64,000 bases of DNA from Aliitabrizicola sp041905595. Its GTDB lineage: Bacteria > Pseudomonadota > Alphaproteobacteria > Rhodobacterales > Rhodobacteraceae. Under the pieces are notes generated by a model. That model saw only the letters and a program-made list of their open reading frames with translations. It had not been told where the DNA came from and did not search any database. Below, one piece after another: positions 61,042 to 64,000 of this stretch. Every line of letters begins with the position of its first letter. The stretch's first letter is position 1. A program made the position numbers and the translations under genes. The stretch lies in the NCBI GenBank assembly GCA_041905595.1, contig JAYRKT010000002.1, positions 124,001 to 188,000 of the forward strand, given 5' to 3'.

Positions 61042-62451
61042 ATGGACCTGATCGCAAAGCTGACCGGTATCGTCGGAGCGGCGCAGGTTCTGATCGGAGC
61101 GGACATGGCAAGCCATGTGCACGACTGGACAGGAAAATACGATGCCGAACCCCTTTGCGTCGTCCGTCCATCCTCGACATCCGAGGTTTCCGCGATAGTC
61201 CTCGCCGCAGCGGCAGCCGGGGTGCCGATCGTTGCCTCCGGCGGCCGCACCGGGCTTGTCGGCGGGCGGATGACGAGCGGCGGCATCCTGCTGTCGCTCG
61301 AGCGGATGAACCGGATCCGCGAAATCCGCCCCGAGGCGCGCATCGCCGTTGTCGAGGCCGGCGTAGTGCTGAGCAGCCTGCACGACGCGGCCGATGCTCT
61401 TGGCCTCAACTTCCCGCTTTGGTTCGGGGCGCGCGGTTCCGCGATGATCGGCGGCGTCCTGTCCACCAATGCCGGCGGTTCGAACGTGCTGCGTTATGGC
61501 TCGACCCGGGCGCTGTGCCTTGGGATCGAGGTGGTTCTGGCCGATGGCCGGGTGCTGAACCTGATGAGCGAGTTGCACAAGGACAATTCCGGCTACGACC
61601 TGAAGGACCTGTTCATCGGCGCCGAAGGCACGCTCGGCGTCATCACCGCCGCGGTGATGAAGCTGGTGCCGAAGTCCCGGGCCTTTGCCACCGCGACCTT
61701 GGCCGTGCGCGACCTTTCGGACGCTTTGAAGCTGCTCAACCGACTGCAGGAGGCGACCGGCGGGCAGGTCGAAGCCTTTGAATACATGCCGCGCACCTAT
61801 ATGGACCGCCTTTCGGCCGTGCGCCCCGATCTGGGCCAACCCTTCCCGACGATCCACGACACCACGATCCTTGTCGAACTGGGCGCGACCTCCCCCCGCG
61901 ACACGACGGCAGGCGAGGATGGGACCGTGCCGCTAGAGGCGCTGCTCGAGGAAACGCTGTCAGCGATGATGGAAGAGGGTGTGATCCTCGACGCCGTCTT
62001 TGCCCGGACCGAGGCGCAGCGCCGCGCCATGTGGGCCCGGCGCGAGGCGGCGGCAGAGCTGACCCACGGCTGGCATCCCTTCGTCGATACCGATGTCGCG
62101 GTGCCGCTGAACGCGGTCGCGCATTTCATGGCCGAGGTGCCGGCGCGGCTGCAAAGGCTCGACCCCGGCCACCAGACGGTCACCGTCGCGCATCTGGGCG
62201 ACGGCAACCTGCATTTCTCGGTCTTCCCGACCCGCGACGACGCCGACCTGAACGACCGCATTCTCGAGACGGTCGAGGATGTCGTGCAGGAACTGGGCGG
62301 CAGTTTCTCGGCCGAGCATGGCGTAGGCCTGTCGAAACAGCCGTCCATGGCGCGACGGAAAGACCCCGTCGCTCTGGAGATCATGGGCCGGATCAAGCAC
62401 GCGCTCGACCCGGCGAACCTGATGAATCCGGGGAAGATCCTGCCGCGCTGA
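61042..62451 (+). CDS. FAD-linked 2-hydroxyacid dehydrogenase (GlcD/D-2-hydroxyglutarate type)
   Basis: 469 residues from the ATG at 61042, with GGAG upstream. PCMH-type FAD domain: VVRPSSTSEVSAIV, SGGRTGLVGG, GGVLSTNAGGSNVLRYG and GAEGTLGVITAAVMKL. The C-terminal domain ends with TVAHLGDGNLHFSV (metal/substrate His), SAEHGVGLSK and LDPANLMNPGKIL. It oxidises a D-2-hydroxyacid such as D-lactate, glycolate or D-2-hydroxyglutarate; electrons go to quinone or an electron transfer flavoprotein. Confidence 0.9.
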   Translation: MDLIAKLTGIVGAAQVLIGADMASHVHDWTGKYDAEPLCVVRPSSTSEVSAIVLAAAAAGVPIVASGGRTGLVGGRMTSGGILLSLERMNRIREIRPEARIAVVEAGVVLSSLHDAADALGLNFPLWFGARGSAMIGGVLSTNAGGSNVLRYGSTRALCLGIEVVLADGRVLNLMSELHKDNSGYDLKDLFIGAEGTLGVITAAVMKLVPKSRAFATATLAVRDLSDALKLLNRLQEATGGQVEAFEYMPRTYMDRLSAVRPDLGQPFPTIHDTTILVELGATSPRDTTAGEDGTVPLEALLEETLSAMMEEGVILDAVFARTEAQRRAMWARREAAAELTHGWHPFVDTDVAVPLNAVAHFMAEVPARLQRLDPGHQTVTVAHLGDGNLHFSVFPTRDDADLNDRILETVEDVVQELGGSFSAEHGVGLSKQPSMARRKDPVALEIMGRIKHALDPANLMNPGKILPR

Positions 62452-62464
62452 TCGCCGGGGGCTG

Positions 62465-63409
62465 TCAGCCTTGCGCGAAGAAATCAGCGCCTGCCCGGGA
62501 CAGCAGTTCGGCGGCAAGATCGGTCCCGATCGTTGCGCCGTCGGTCAGCCCGCCACGCCGTTCTCCGCGGATCGCTTCGCTGCCATCGGGGCGAAGGATC
62601 TCTCCCCGCAGCCACAGGGCACCGTCCTGAATGACCGCGAGCCCGGCGATCGGCGTCTGGCACGAGCCGTCGAGTCGGGCAAGAAAGCTGCGCTCTGCCG
62701 CGAGCCGCAGGCCGGTCTCACGGTCATGGATCGCGACGAGCATCTCTGCCGCGCGGGTATCGCCGCTGCGCCGTTCCACCCCGATCGCGCCCTGCGCCAC
62801 TGCCGGCAGCATCTCTTCCGGCGCGATAGCCGACTGCGCGACATGCGCCATGCCCAGCCGGTTCAGCCCCGCCATGGCCAGGAAGGTGGCGACCGCCACG
62901 CCTTCTTCCAGCTTGCGCATCCGCGTCTGCACGTTGCCGCGGAACTCCACCAGTTGCAGGTCCGGCCGCCGCAGCGCCAATTGCGCCCGGCGGCGCAGGC
63001 TGGACGATCCGACTGTCGCACCCACGGGCAACTCGGCCAGCGAAGCAAACGAAGCCGAGACGAAGGCATCGCGCACATCCTCGCGCGGAAGGTAGCAGTC
63101 CAGGAGTAGTCCGTCGGGCTGCAGCGTCGGCATGTCCTTCATCGAATGGACGGCGATGTCGATCTCGTCCGCCAGCAGCGCGTCCTCGATTTCACGGGTG
63201 AACAGGCCCTTGCCGCCGATCTCCTTCAGCGGGCGGTCAAGCACCCTGTCGCCCGTGGTCTTGATGACCACGATCTCGAACGCCTCGGCCGGAAGGTCGT
63301 AGGCCGCGCGCAGGCGGTCGCGCGTCTCATGCGCCTGCGCCAGCGCAAGCGGCGAACCGCGGGTTCCGATCTTCAGGGGCTGGGCGGGGGTCGGCAGGGA
63401 AAGGGTCAT
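62465..63409 (-). CDS. hemC: Porphobilinogen deaminase (hydroxymethylbilane synthase)
   Basis: 314 residues from the ATG at 63409. KIGTRGSPLALAQA opening, VHSMKDMPT with the catalytic Asp region, GSSSLRRRAQL, FRGNVQTRMRKL and Cys250 in DGSCQTPIAG, which carries the dipyrromethane cofactor. It joins four porphobilinogens in haem and bacteriochlorophyll synthesis. Divergent from hemE with 108 bases between, a typical Rhodobacterales order. Confidence 0.95.
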   Translation of the reverse strand: MTLSLPTPAQPLKIGTRGSPLALAQAHETRDRLRAAYDLPAEAFEIVVIKTTGDRVLDRPLKEIGGKGLFTREIEDALLADEIDIAVHSMKDMPTLQPDGLLLDCYLPREDVRDAFVSASFASLAELPVGATVGSSSLRRRAQLALRRPDLQLVEFRGNVQTRMRKLEEGVAVATFLAMAGLNRLGMAHVAQSAIAPEEMLPAVAQGAIGVERRSGDTRAAEMLVAIHDRETGLRLAAERSFLARLDGSCQTPIAGLAVIQDGALWLRGEILRPDGSEAIRGERRGGLTDGATIGTDLAAELLSRAGADFFAQG

Positions 63410-63517
63410 GTCCGCCGGATTACCTGTGTCAAATCGGCCTGACAACCCGCCGGTCGCGCCGAGCCGCTTGACAAGCCGCCGCACTCCCCCGACGGAAGGG
63501 CGCAAAGGAGCCTCGCC

Positions 63518-64000
63518 ATGACCGACAAGACCATCCTGCGTGCCCTGAAGGGCGAGGTCCTGCCGACCCCGCCGATCTGGATGATGCGGCAGGCGGGGCG
63601 CTATTTGCCGGAATACCGGGCGACCCGTGCGCAGGCCGGGGATTTCCTGTCGCTTTGCTACACGCCCGATCTGGCCGCCGAGGTGACGTTGCAACCGATC
63701 CGCCGCTTCGGCTTTGACGCGGCGATCCTGTTCGCCGATATCCTGCTGATCTGCCAGGCTCTTGGCGCGAAGCTGTGGTTCGAGACCGGCGAAGGCCCGC
63801 GCCTGTCCACCGTCACCACCGCCGCCGAGGTCGCCGCACTGAAACCGGCCGACGCCATCCACGACACCCTCGCACCGATTTATGAAACCGTCCGCATCCT
63901 GTCGCGCGAATTGCCGAAAGAGACGACGCTGATCGGTTTTGCCGGCGCGCCCTGGACGGTGGCCACCTACATGGTCGCCGGGCGCGGCACGCCGGATCAG
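63518..64000 (+). CDS. hemE: Uroporphyrinogen decarboxylase, N-terminal part
   Basis: 161 codons from the ATG at 63518 to the window edge, with AAAGGAG nine bases upstream. PPIWMMRQAGRYLPEYR is the diagnostic opening, FADILL carries the catalytic Asp, and GFAGAPWTVATYMVAG is the second conserved block. It decarboxylates uroporphyrinogen III to coproporphyrinogen III. About half of the usual ~345 residues is inside the window. A TTGACA at 63468 could be its -35 element, but the -10 is poor. Confidence 0.96.
   Translation, partial: MTDKTILRALKGEVLPTPPIWMMRQAGRYLPEYRATRAQAGDFLSLCYTPDLAAEVTLQPIRRFGFDAAILFADILLICQALGAKLWFETGEGPRLSTVTTAAEVAALKPADAIHDTLAPIYETVRILSRELPKETTLIGFAGAPWTVATYMVAGRGTPDQ

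Noticed and set aside
63405..63433. TTGACA on the minus strand at 63432 as hemC promoter
   Set aside because: It lies only 18 bases from the start codon, so the -10 would overlap the ATG.

Overview
The window looks like a chromosomal piece of a GC-rich alphaproteobacterium, most likely Rhodobacterales (Paracoccus/Rhodobacter type). The supporting signs are a BztABCD-type amino acid transporter, the rpmH-rnpA-yidD...yidC-MOSC-engB-argB block, an ATP12-family chaperone, a divergent hemC/hemE pair and many 1-8 base start/stop overlaps. The assignment rests on recognition of gene families; no database search was possible.

Left end (1-2666): the first 18 codons of a family 2 glycosyltransferase leave the window on the minus strand, divergent from a long membrane-anchored TPR protein.

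2682-19998 (all minus): a nitrogen-scavenging supercluster. In order of transcription it holds a LysR regulator, a BMP-type ABC transporter (binding protein, two permeases, double ATPase) interleaved with a biuret amidohydrolase (BiuH-like) and a second cysteine hydrolase (possibly a triuret hydrolase), and a cupin. Then comes a guanidine-I (ykkC) riboswitch with a terminator hairpin, followed by a NitT/TauT-type ABC transporter, two DUF1989 proteins (carboxyguanidine deiminase pair), a biotin-dependent carboxylase and allophanate hydrolase. The riboswitch indicates that the 'urea carboxylase' is really a guanidine carboxylase. Both arms (biuret/triuret and guanidine) would yield allophanate, which the last gene splits to ammonia and CO2.

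20095-31474: an integrated mobile element between a 14-bp duplication of the 3' end of tRNA-Arg(ACG) and the tRNA itself. It carries a tyrosine integrase, an AlpA-like regulator, a Toprim primase, a RepA-like AAA ATPase, a repeat-rich G/C-skewed stretch that could be an origin, small regulators, an arylsulfatase with an outer-membrane protein, a broken trypsin-like protease, an HNH-like gene and a small gene behind a possible LexA box. No phage structural gene is visible, so it resembles a phage satellite or integrated plasmid.

31461-64000: core chromosome. It holds tRNA-Arg; a histidine kinase, flavoprotein disulfide reductase and TVP38-family membrane protein; the rpmH/rnpA/yidD/ttcA/EAL/yidC/MOSC/engB/argB block; bztABCD; crcB-rluA-ATP12 with two tandem palindromes upstream; rarA, pepT, an FtsX-type exporter and its ATPase; a GDSL esterase; an old-yellow-enzyme-type demethylase; a D-lactate/2-hydroxyglutarate-type FAD dehydrogenase; hemC; and the start of hemE.
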